A stretch of 44,764 nucleotides of DNA from Prolixibacteraceae bacterium (GTDB lineage: Bacteria > Bacteroidota > Bacteroidia > Bacteroidales > Prolixibacteraceae): positions 1 through 44,764 of the forward strand of contig WTWZ01000044.1 of NCBI GenBank assembly GCA_009773765.1, read 5' to 3'. Positions within the stretch are counted from its first letter, which is position 1. Each line of letters opens with the position of its first letter. The notes beneath the pieces are model-generated. The model saw nothing but the letters and a program-made list of their open reading frames with translations, did no database searches and was not told where the DNA came from. The position numbers and the translations under genes were made by a program. Below, in pieces: positions 1-7,585 of this stretch.

Positions 1-286
1 AAAATTGTTTTACAGGCTAATGCAACAAGCAGTAACCACTTCATCTGTGACTTATAATGACATTATAAAATAACTTGCTTATTGTGGATAAGCAGTATTT
101 GTTTATTCGAGCCACAAAACGGGAATGGTGGCAAAAACGTCTGTTTAAAGGAATGAAAGAATATTTTTCCTGACTAATTTTTATTCCTCTTCCCTGCTTC
201 CTAATAAAAGGGCTAGGGTAAATTTCAATGAAATTCAACACTTTTGTCATTAACAACAGCAATTTTTTAACCAAAACTAACAAACT

Positions 287-568
287 ATGAAAATCACCAA
301 AGCCTTAATTACCGCCGCCGGGCCTGACCAGCGCAAACTTCCGTTGCAAACACTCATTGACAGAGACCGCACTCAAATAACGGTTCTCGAAATATTGATA
401 AACGTAATAAAAACCGCCGGTATCGATGACATAGGGATTGTAATTCAGGCTGAAGACGAAAAAAGCTTTAAACAGGTTTTGGAGCATAATTCGTACTCCT
501 CAGTCAGGTTCATTCATCAAAACAAAAAACCTGGCTACGGGCGAGGCATTAAAGAAAAACCAGTATAG
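287..568 (+). pseudogene. 5' fragment of a sugar-nucleotidyltransferase gene (partial copy of the gene at 1734)
   Basis: The first ~86 codons match the intact gene at 1734-2600 almost base for base: I count about 22 mismatches over roughly 257 bases starting exactly at the ATG. After the codons for PGYG the reading frame is lost and a stop follows within about 10 codons, so only the N-terminal part of the nucleotide-binding domain remains. Most mismatches are synonymous (about six amino-acid changes), which suggests that the two versions diverged as working alleles before this one was truncated. Bases upstream of the two ATGs do not match. The 286 bases before this fragment are AT-rich and I see no gene in them. 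It is very unlikely to make an active enzyme. Confidence 0.85.
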
Positions 569-647
569 ACAATACCTGCTGAGGCGGGTAAAAGCATATT
601 CTGCAATAAAATTGAGAACAGTAAATAATTCATCACAAGAAATGCTT

Positions 648-655
648 TATCTTTG
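648..655 (+). promoter_or_regulatory. Candidate -7 promoter element for the DUF3791/DUF3990 pair
   Basis: TATCTTTG fits the Bacteroidota -7 consensus TAnnTTTG and lies 22 bases before the ATG of the DUF3791 gene. I see no good -33 TTG at the usual 17-23 base distance. The position makes it the likely promoter of the two-gene cassette, independent of the broken gene upstream. Confidence 0.45.
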
Positions 656-677
656 AAAGACAACAACAATTAAAAAC

Positions 678-1115
678 ATGCAAACGTCGATAGAGAAAGC
701 TATCTTACCAATAAAAATCAATGAGTTAATTCAACTCATTTCCAAAAAAAAACGGATTGGGATTGCCGATGCTGTTGGTTATTTGTATAACTCGGCATTT
801 TATGAACGGCTTTCCAATCCTGAAGCAAAATGGTGGTATATGAGCGGTATTAATCTCTTCAGGGAACTGGAAAAGGAAAAAAAAAGTAAGCTCAAAATTG
901 GGGAAAAAAGTGATAAAGAAACGCAATTTATCATATTCTGTACCGAAAACTACCGCTTAACCAGGCAACTGGAGGGATCGGAAGTAGTTGCCCTCTTTCA
1001 AAAATACCATGTGTACGATTTCCTTACTCAAAATTATGAAATATTGCATACACAGGGAGAACACTATATTCTGGAAGAAATTGAAATTTTTATTAAAAAT
1101 CAACAATACAAATGA
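678..1115 (+). CDS. DUF3791-family protein, probable partner/antitoxin of the DUF3990 gene
   Basis: A 145-residue soluble protein without signal peptide or membrane segment. The C-terminal half carries the DUF3791 pattern: FIIFCTENYR, an LEGSEVVALFQKY stretch, then HTQGEHYILEEIEIF. The N-terminal half has a second helical motif seen in these proteins (VGYLYNSAFYERL, then a KWWYMS stretch). Its stop overlaps the start of the next gene in an ATGA, so the two are translationally coupled. Linked DUF3791 and DUF3990 genes recur in Bacteroidota and Firmicutes. A toxin-antitoxin role is inferred from the small size, the coupling and the toxin-like fold of the partner, and is not shown by the sequence. 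Which protein is the antitoxin is also inference. Confidence 0.7.
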   Translation: MQTSIEKAILPIKINELIQLISKKKRIGIADAVGYLYNSAFYERLSNPEAKWWYMSGINLFRELEKEKKSKLKIGEKSDKETQFIIFCTENYRLTRQLEGSEVVALFQKYHVYDFLTQNYEILHTQGEHYILEEIEIFIKNQQYK

Positions 1116-1600
1116 TCCTGTATCACGGGTCAACCAAAAAGGTTGAAAAACCAAGCTATACAAGCTGTAGATCGAATACCGATTTTGGTAAAGGCTTTTA
1201 CACCACAACAAATTTGGAGCAGGCTGTGAAATGGGCAAAATTAAAACTGCAACGGGCAGGTAAAGGACATGCAATAGTTTCTGTTTTTGAGGTTGAAGAT
1301 GCCTTGTTCGAACGTGCCAATGCATTTAAAATTTTACAATTTGCTGGTCCGGATAAACCTTGGCTCGATTTTGTGATGGCCAACCGAAAGGGATTACAGG
1401 TGGTGCACTACGACATTGTTTTTGGCCCGGTTGCCAATGACCGATTATACGCCACCCTTGCATTGTACGAGCAAGGAATACTTAGTGCCGATGCAGCCAT
1501 TGAACAACTAAAAACACATCTTCTTTTTGATCAGGTTTCTTTTCATTCACAGGAAGCGATGAATGCTTTAATATATACGAACACACAAATATTTACATAG
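1112..1600 (+). CDS. DUF3990-family protein, putative ADP-ribosyltransferase-fold toxin
   Basis: A 162-residue protein beginning MILYHGSTKKVEKP, the usual start of DUF3990 proteins, followed by DFGKGFYTTTNLEQAVKWA and a C-terminal GPVANDRLY motif. Known family knowledge places DUF3990 in the ADP-ribosyltransferase superfamily. The early His in LYHGS and the Tyr in GKGFYTT would be the first two members of an H-Y-x type active site, and the later acidic or polar residue is not clear to me. It starts inside the stop of the DUF3791 gene (ATGA), so it is probably made in fixed ratio with it. The target (protein, nucleic acid or small molecule) cannot be read from the sequence. Confidence 0.72.
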   Translation: MILYHGSTKKVEKPSYTSCRSNTDFGKGFYTTTNLEQAVKWAKLKLQRAGKGHAIVSVFEVEDALFERANAFKILQFAGPDKPWLDFVMANRKGLQVVHYDIVFGPVANDRLYATLALYEQGILSADAAIEQLKTHLLFDQVSFHSQEAMNALIYTNTQIFT

Positions 1601-1613
1601 AAAACGAAGCCGT

Positions 1614-1633
1614 TTGTGTTAATTTTAACACAA
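1614..1633. repeat. Perfect palindrome after the DUF3990 gene
   Basis: Two 9-base arms (TTGTGTTAA and TTAACACAA) are separated by two T residues, beginning 13 bases after the DUF3990 stop. No T-run follows directly, so it is not a classic terminator. It could be a hairpin at the end of the cassette transcript or an operator for the nucleotidyltransferase operon. Two direct copies of TACCTGTT (1650 and 1684) lie between it and the next ATG. Confidence 0.5.
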
Positions 1634-1733
1634 TAAACTTTTTCTCTTATACCTGTTAAATTAATTTCAATTGATAAAAAGGGTACCTGTTGTTTTGAGC
1701 AAAATTAACTTCACCATTTAATAATTTATACTG

Positions 1734-2600
1734 ATGAAAATCACCAAAGCCTTAATTACCGCCGCCGGCCCCGACCAGCGCAAACTTCCGCTGCAAACAC
1801 TTATCGACAGGGACCGAACTCAAAGAACGGTTCTTGAAATATTGATAAACGAAATCAAATCGGCTGGAATCGATGAAATAGGAATTGTTATTCAGGCTGA
1901 AGACGAAAAAAGCTTTGAACAGGTTTTGGAGCATAATTCATACTCCACCGTCAGGTTCATTCATCAAAACAAAAAACCTGGCTACGGACAAGCATTGTTA
2001 AGCGCTGAGAAATTCCTGAACAATGAGTCATTTCTGCATCTTGTCGGCGATCATTTATATGTGAACCGCTCAGGGCAAAATATTGCAAGACAACTGATTG
2101 AACTTGCTGAGAAACACAAATGTGCTATCTCCACAGTTCAATCGACACGCGAAAACCGAATTGGAAATTATGGAACTGTAAAAGCGGAACGGTTGCAGGG
2201 CGAACCAAGCCTTTTTCAAATAACCCGTGTTCACGAAAAACCCACACCAACCTTCGCCGAACAGCATTTTATGGTCCCGGGGTTACGGGCAGGTTATTAC
2301 CTTTGTTTTTATGGAATGCACGTTTTCACCCCGTTGTTGTTTGAATTACTGGCTAAAAAGGCAGTTGATTTCCCCGATAAAAAACTTGGTTTAAGCGAAT
2401 CCCTTGATGAACTTTCAAAAAGGAGCAGGTACCTGGCATTGGAAAAAAACGATTCGCGTTATGATATTGGTTTGGATTACGGATTGTTAAAAGCCCAGTT
2501 GGCATTGTCGCTTTCGGGCAAGGACAGGGATTACGTACTATCGGAACTGTTGCAGTTTTTTGTTGAGAAAGACCTGAATAATAACTGTGGAAACCGATGA
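1734..2600 (+). CDS. GalU-like sugar-phosphate nucleotidyltransferase
   Basis: A 288-residue protein with the fold signature of the NTP_transferase family: an N-terminal ITAAGPDQRKLPLQ nucleotide-binding loop, then PGYGQALLSAEKFL and FLHLVGDHLY, where the Asp is the expected metal ligand. Late motifs are ITRVHEKP and YDIGLDYG. The organisation is closest to UTP-glucose-1-phosphate uridylyltransferases, but the usual Lys of the GalU signature after the loop is not in its standard setting, so the sugar and the nucleotide are uncertain. It is the first gene of a three-gene operon and overlaps the next gene by ATGA. Context (kinase/pyrophosphorylase fusions, then Wzi-like and WecA-like genes) points to nucleotide-sugar supply for surface glycans. 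Confidence 0.8.
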   Translation: MKITKALITAAGPDQRKLPLQTLIDRDRTQRTVLEILINEIKSAGIDEIGIVIQAEDEKSFEQVLEHNSYSTVRFIHQNKKPGYGQALLSAEKFLNNESFLHLVGDHLYVNRSGQNIARQLIELAEKHKCAISTVQSTRENRIGNYGTVKAERLQGEPSLFQITRVHEKPTPTFAEQHFMVPGLRAGYYLCFYGMHVFTPLLFELLAKKAVDFPDKKLGLSESLDELSKRSRYLALEKNDSRYDIGLDYGLLKAQLALSLSGKDRDYVLSELLQFFVEKDLNNNCGNR

Positions 2601-5600
2601 GCAAACTGATTGAAATAATTATTTCATCTGATCCTGAAATCAGAAATCAATCGTTGGGTTCTGCCATTTCGGGTAAAACTACGGCTGAATTACTTCAGGA
2701 GTGCGGCCAACTTGAAAAGTTCAGGAGTAACAGCAATAACCTTTACCATAAAGTCCGGGCGCTGTTTTTTCTTTATGCAATCCACCGCTTTCACATACTC
2801 ACCGCCAGTAAAATTGGCAGTACTGCAATAACGCCTTTTAAGGCTTACGAACACATCATAAACCGAAGGTTTGAGGAAGCAATAAAAATCCTGCTTGATG
2901 TACAGAACGAAAAAGGAATAAACGAAGGTTTATCAAGCTCCCTGGCTGACGCTTACCATAAACTTGCATTCCAAACACTTGCCGATCAGGTTAAACGAAG
3001 TGTGCGTACAACACCCGGAAACAACTGGATGTTCCGCATTGGGCATCCGGGCGATCATCCTTTAAAATTCAGAAAAGAACTGCTCCGGAAAGACGAAAAC
3101 AGCGGGCTTTTTCCACTTTTAGCCGAAAAAACGCCCGTAAGAATGGATTTGACACATAGTTGCTGGAGCGACATTTTTTTTCTCGGAATGGATTACCCTG
3201 ATGGCGCACAGGTACTGAATATTTCGGTTGATCTTTGCATATCAGGAACTTCAGGCAAACCAATTCCTCCAATTGAAACTTATTTAAGGGTAATTGACGA
3301 ACCGGTTATCAGGCTGGTAAGCACCGACTTGGAAACCACAGCCGACATTCAGTTTATACCTGAAATTTTTGATTTTGCCAAAGATTATCTCGGCCTGTTA
3401 AAAGCTGCATTAATTGCTTCCGGAATTGTGCCCCCCGGAATGGAAGGTGTCGAACTCCCGGTTTCGGTGTTACTTGAAAAAATAATTGGCCCTGGCCTGG
3501 GCCTCGAACTGGTAAGCCAGGTAAACAATATCCCTAAAGGATCGCGGCTGGCAGTGTCCACAAATCTGCTTGCTTCCCTGATTTCGCTGTGCATGAGGGC
3601 AACCGGACAAACCTGTCAACCAGATGGCGTTCTTGAAGAAGAGGAACGAAGGTTGGTGGCTGCTAAAGCAATTCTGGGCGAGTGGCTCGGAGGATCGGGA
3701 GGTGGTTGGCAGGATTCAGGCGGGGTTTGGCCAGGAATAAAAATGATAAAAGGTTGTAAAGCAACTGAAAATGATCCTGAATTCAACATCAGCAACGGAA
3801 AACTTCTGCCAAACCATACTATTCTTACCGTACAGGATGTTTCGGCTGAAACAAAACAAAAACTGCAGGATTCGCTGGTAATGGTCCACGGGGGAATGGC
3901 ACAGGATGTGGGCCCAATCCTCGAAATGGTAACAGAAAAATATTTGCTTCGATCGGAAAAAGAGTGGATTGCCCGGCAAAAAGCGCTGACTTATTTTGAT
4001 CAGGTAATTTATTTTTTGAAACTTGGCGATATCAGAAAAATAGGGGAAATAACCCAAAACAACTTCAATGGCCCTATTCAGGATATCATTCCCTGGGCAA
4101 CAACAGCCTATACGGAGCGAATCATTGAAAAAACCAAATCAGAATTTGGCGATAATTTTTGGGGATTTTGGATGATGGGCGGTATGTCGGGCGGGGGAAT
4201 GGGTTTTATTTTCAACCCTGAAATAAAAAAAGAGGCACAGGATTGGTTGCTGAAAACAATGCTGCTGATTAAAAAAGAGATGGAAGCGGCAGTACCATTT
4301 GCAATGGATCCGGTGGTTTATGATTTCAAAATAAACGAAAAAGGAACTTTTGCCACGTTAACTGACGATGAAAAAGCATTACTTCCTGCTAAATATTACA
4401 CCCTGACTTTGCCCCGTTTGCTAAAAAAAGAGTTAAGCGAGTTGTCTGCCTGCCGGAAAAGTGAATTGCAGGCTTTGTCGAAATCGCAAAAAATGAAAGG
4501 CTCCTACAACCTGTTTGTTTCAGGATTATTTGAACGTATGATCCCTGATTCGAAAGCTGAAGGCCAGAAAAAGCAGGATTTGAAAGAGTTGCTTGAAAAC
4601 TACGGGTTTAATACAACATTGCACGAAACGGTTAAATCTGCATTAAAAAGCGGGCAAATCGGGTTGGCCCAAAACCGCCTGAGAACAGGGGTTAAGATTT
4701 CAGATTCTGATGCTGGCACAATTGAAAATATTGAACCAAACCTGAAAGATAGTTTGTTCAAAACAGGGAAAACAGCTTTGCAAAATGGAGAACTGGCAAT
4801 TGTAACCCTCGCAGGCGGGATTGGCAGCCGTTGGACAAAAGGCGCCGGCGTAGTTAAATCTCTCCATCCGTTTTCGAAATTTGCCGGAAAGCACAGAAAC
4901 TTCATTGAAATTCATCTCGCAAAAAATAAAAAGGCAGCAAATAATTATAACGTCCCCCTGCCCCACATTTTTACAACGAGTTATCTCACTCATCAACCTA
5001 TTAAAGAATACTTAACCCCGAACGGCAGGTTAAACAATGGTACTGTTTATCTTTCTCCCGGACAGTTTATTGGCCTTCGGCTGTATCCCACGGAAAGGGA
5101 TCTTCGTTTTTACTGGGAAGAGTTATCGCGGCAGACATTAGACGAACAGGCACAAAAAATGCGCGAAAGCCTGCACAATGCACTAATTCAATGGGCAAAA
5201 AGCAATGGTGAAGCTGAAAATTATACCGACAACCTGCCTCAGCAATGTATTCACCCTGTTGGCCACTGGTTCGAAGTTCCAAACCTTATCATCAACGGAA
5301 CCTTGCTAAAATTACTGGAAACGAACCCAAATCTTAAATATTTGCTTGTACACAATATCGATACTCTTGGCGCAAATGCTGATCCTGTTTTACTCGGTTA
5401 TCATATTCAAAATAAAAACTCTGTTTCCGTCGAGGTCATTTCGCGCTGGATTGATGACCGCGGAGGTGGTTTGGCCAAAGTTGATAACAAACCCCGTTTG
5501 GTTGAAGGATTATCTTTGCCCCATGAAAAAATTGAATTTGAGCTAAGTTACTACAATACAAATACTTTCTGGATTTCAATAGACCCGCTGTTGGCGGTTT

Positions 5601-5914
5601 TTAAACTTACCCTATCTGATTTGCCAAATCAGGAAAAAGTCAGAAACGCTATCATGGAATTAGCTCGCCAAATGCCAACATACGTTACATTGAAAGAAGT
5701 AAAAAAACGCTGGGGCAAGGGCCAGGAAGATATTTACCCGGTTACACAGTTTGAGAAACTTTGGGGAGATATGACCGCACTTTCGGAATTGAAAACCGGA
5801 TATTTGCATGTAACCCGTAGAAGGGGCCAGCAGTTAAAGGAAGTGGCTCAACTCGACGGCTGGTTGCGCGATGGTTCGGCTGCGTACATTGAAGAACTTT
5901 GTGAATGGGAATAA
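2597..5914 (+). CDS. Large fusion: fucokinase-like GHMP kinase plus UDPGP-type uridylyltransferase
   Basis: An 1105-residue protein that I read as two enzymes. Roughly residues 150-620 resemble the kinase half of FKP-type sugar kinases: VRMDLTHSCWSD near residue 180, an IPKGSRLAVST loop near 310, GSGGGWQDSGGVWPGIK near 365, and a glycine-rich MGGMSGGGMGF near 526. Residues from about 735 on resemble eukaryotic-type UDP-sugar pyrophosphorylases: LAGGIGSRW, HPVGHWFEVPNLI, LLVHNIDTLGANADP, RGGGLAKV and YYNTNTFWISI. The order, kinase first and pyrophosphorylase second, is opposite to Bacteroides FKP. The likely chemistry is sugar to sugar-1-phosphate to UDP-sugar, but the sugar is unknown. The ATG overlaps the upstream stop (ATGA). 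Several glycines of both nucleotide loops are replaced, so specificity may be unusual. Confidence 0.72.
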   Translation: MSKLIEIIISSDPEIRNQSLGSAISGKTTAELLQECGQLEKFRSNSNNLYHKVRALFFLYAIHRFHILTASKIGSTAITPFKAYEHIINRRFEEAIKILLDVQNEKGINEGLSSSLADAYHKLAFQTLADQVKRSVRTTPGNNWMFRIGHPGDHPLKFRKELLRKDENSGLFPLLAEKTPVRMDLTHSCWSDIFFLGMDYPDGAQVLNISVDLCISGTSGKPIPPIETYLRVIDEPVIRLVSTDLETTADIQFIPEIFDFAKDYLGLLKAALIASGIVPPGMEGVELPVSVLLEKIIGPGLGLELVSQVNNIPKGSRLAVSTNLLASLISLCMRATGQTCQPDGVLEEEERRLVAAKAILGEWLGGSGGGWQDSGGVWPGIKMIKGCKATENDPEFNISNGKLLPNHTILTVQDVSAETKQKLQDSLVMVHGGMAQDVGPILEMVTEKYLLRSEKEWIARQKALTYFDQVIYFLKLGDIRKIGEITQNNFNGPIQDIIPWATTAYTERIIEKTKSEFGDNFWGFWMMGGMSGGGMGFIFNPEIKKEAQDWLLKTMLLIKKEMEAAVPFAMDPVVYDFKINEKGTFATLTDDEKALLPAKYYTLTLPRLLKKELSELSACRKSELQALSKSQKMKGSYNLFVSGLFERMIPDSKAEGQKKQDLKELLENYGFNTTLHETVKSALKSGQIGLAQNRLRTGVKISDSDAGTIENIEPNLKDSLFKTGKTALQNGELAIVTLAGGIGSRWTKGAGVVKSLHPFSKFAGKHRNFIEIHLAKNKKAANNYNVPLPHIFTTSYLTHQPIKEYLTPNGRLNNGTVYLSPGQFIGLRLYPTERDLRFYWEELSRQTLDEQAQKMRESLHNALIQWAKSNGEAENYTDNLPQQCIHPVGHWFEVPNLIINGTLLKLLETNPNLKYLLVHNIDTLGANADPVLLGYHIQNKNSVSVEVISRWIDDRGGGLAKVDNKPRLVEGLSLPHEKIEFELSYYNTNTFWISIDPLLAVFKLTLSDLPNQEKVRNAIMELARQMPTYVTLKEVKKRWGKGQEDIYPVTQFEKLWGDMTALSELKTGYLHVTRRRGQQLKEVAQLDGWLRDGSAAYIEELCEWE

Positions 5915-5943
5915 ATTCCGAATTAAATACCATTATTAAACCT

Positions 5944-7083
5944 ATGGCAAAAAAAGTATTCGTTTCAGGTTGTTTCGATATGCTCCACAGCGGGCATGTT
6001 GCCTTTTTTGAAGAAGCCGCTCAACACGGAGAACTATATGTTGGAATAGGCTCGGACTCAACCATTCAGCAACTTAAAGGTCGCCCAGCCATTAACACCG
6101 ACAAGGAAAGGCTTTACATGGTAAAAGCCGTTAAACATGTAAAAGATGCGTGGGTAAACAGCGGCAGTGGGTTAATCGATTTCAGCAAAGAAATCAGGGA
6201 ATTAAAGCCCGATATATTTTTCGTGAATGAAGATGGATTTACGCCCGATAAAATAAAGCTGTGCGATGAAATTGGCGCTCAACTGATGGTCAGCAAACGT
6301 ATTCCGCAAAACGGGTTACCTGCCCGTTCAACCACTGCATTACGAACTGTTTGTAACATTCCTTTTCGTCTTGATTTGGCCGGGGGCTGGTTAGATCAGC
6401 CTTTTGTATCGAAATACTGGCCTGGACCGGTAATTACCATCAGTATCCACCCCGATTACAACTTTAACGACCGAAGCGGAATGTCAAGCAGCACGCGCAA
6501 AAAAGCCATTCAACTATGGCAAACCGATATTCCGGCAGGAAACAGGGAAATTCTGGCTAAAACATTATTTAGTTTTGAAAACCCCCCGGGAACAAAAGTA
6601 ATTTCAGGTTCACAGGATTCTATTGGAATAGTTTTTCCCGGAGTAAATAAACTGAATTATGGAAGGGGGAATTATTGGCCCGACTCCATTGAACCCGAAA
6701 AAAACACCGGTATTCTTGAATTTATTGAAACCCATCTTTGGTTTATAACACTTGGCCCGCGTACCGGCGATTTCGATGTTCTGAGCGATACCAACATAAA
6801 CCAGCCCAATGCCAAAAACCTGGCCGATGCTGCCATTAAATGCTGGGAGGCCATTCAAAACAAGAATTTAGCGAAATTTGGCGAAACGATGCGAGAAAGT
6901 TTTGAGGCGCAAACAGCGATGTTTCCCCACATGGTAAATCCCGATATTCTGGAAATTATAGAAACTTACAAAAATGATGCACTGGGCTGGAAACTCAGTG
7001 GCGCGGGCGGTGGAGGATACCTTGTGCTGGTATCGGAAAAACCGGTAAAAAATGCGATACAAATCAGGATTGTTCGTCCATGA
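5944..7083 (+). CDS. Fusion: cytidylyltransferase domain plus GHMP-kinase-like domain
   Basis: A 379-residue cytoplasmic protein. The N-terminal ~135 residues are a cytidylyltransferase-like domain with the class signature SGCFDMLHSGH, which binds the nucleotide. The rest resembles GHMP sugar kinases: FRLDLAGGWLDQPF, an FNDRSGMSSSTRKK loop, and the C-terminal KLSGAGGGGYLVL. An in-frame ATG at 5905 would add 13 residues inside the upstream gene. I chose 5944 because the domain starts at once and the paralogue at 17198-18323 starts the same way. It follows the 1105-residue gene by 29 bases and is the third gene of the operon. The domain pair is reminiscent of heptose or sedoheptulose activation enzymes, but the substrate is not known. 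Confidence 0.75.
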   Translation: MAKKVFVSGCFDMLHSGHVAFFEEAAQHGELYVGIGSDSTIQQLKGRPAINTDKERLYMVKAVKHVKDAWVNSGSGLIDFSKEIRELKPDIFFVNEDGFTPDKIKLCDEIGAQLMVSKRIPQNGLPARSTTALRTVCNIPFRLDLAGGWLDQPFVSKYWPGPVITISIHPDYNFNDRSGMSSSTRKKAIQLWQTDIPAGNREILAKTLFSFENPPGTKVISGSQDSIGIVFPGVNKLNYGRGNYWPDSIEPEKNTGILEFIETHLWFITLGPRTGDFDVLSDTNINQPNAKNLADAAIKCWEAIQNKNLAKFGETMRESFEAQTAMFPHMVNPDILEIIETYKNDALGWKLSGAGGGGYLVLVSEKPVKNAIQIRIVRP

Positions 7084-7152
7084 CTTTCTCATAATTTTTC
7101 ACTTATAATCCTATACATAAAACCAAATCTTTTCCGTTAGTGTGAACTTTAT

Positions 7153-7160
7153 TATCTTTG
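7153..7160 (+). promoter_or_regulatory. Candidate -7 promoter element for hicBA
   Basis: TATCTTTG matches TAnnTTTG and sits 15 bases before the ATG chosen for hicB. A TTG at 7158 that would extend hicB upstream lies inside this element, which argues against that longer start. It suggests that hicBA and the Wzi-like gene have their own promoter apart from the sugar-activation operon. Confidence 0.5.
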
Positions 7161-7175
7161 AAAAAATATTTTAAG

Positions 7176-7400
7176 ATGAGGAAAATGAATTATACGGCAA
7201 TAATCGAAAAAAGTGAAGATGGTTTTTATGTAGGTCAGATTCAGGAAATTCCTGAAGCAATTGCACAAGGAAAGACAATAGACGAACTTAAACAAAACCT
7301 TATAAATGCATTACAATTAGTAATTGATTATCAAAGCGAACAAACACTCAAACAATATAAAGGTCGCAAAATTATTCGTCGCAAACTTAATCTTGTCTGA
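7176..7400 (+). CDS. hicB: HicB-family antitoxin
   Basis: A 74-residue protein with the HicB partial RNase-H-like fold: MNYTAIIEKSEDGFYVGQIQ, then IPEAIAQGKTIDELKQNL and a basic tail. It lacks the extra C-terminal DNA-binding domain of longer HicB proteins. In known systems it binds and blocks HicA and helps repress its own promoter. The ATG at 7176 is preferred over TTG 7158 because of the promoter element there; ATG 7185 is also possible. Its stop and the hicA start share one base (TGATG). The gene order, antitoxin first and then toxin, is common in Bacteroidota. Confidence 0.85.
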   Translation: MRKMNYTAIIEKSEDGFYVGQIQEIPEAIAQGKTIDELKQNLINALQLVIDYQSEQTLKQYKGRKIIRRKLNLV

Positions 7401-7585
7401 TGAAAAGGAATGCTTTCATAAAACACCTTAAAGAAAATGGTTGCATTTTGGTTCGTGAAGGCGCAAATCACAGTTTGTTTATTAATCCCGATAACGGAAA
7501 GAAATCTACCGTTGGCCGACACCCTGAACTGTCAAACCTTATGTGTAAAATAATTTGCAAACAACTTGATATATCTTCAATTTGA
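7400..7585 (+). CDS. hicA: HicA-family mRNA interferase toxin
   Basis: A 61-residue basic protein with the small double-stranded-RNA-binding-like HicA fold: a LKENGCILVREGANHSLFIN core carrying the conserved His, then KKSTVGRHPELSNLMCKIICKQL. HicA toxins bind and cleave mRNA. It overlaps hicB by one base upstream and the Wzi-like gene by four bases downstream, so toxin translation is coupled both ways. Length is normal for the family and no key residue is missing. Confidence 0.87.
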   Translation: MKRNAFIKHLKENGCILVREGANHSLFINPDNGKKSTVGRHPELSNLMCKIICKQLDISSI

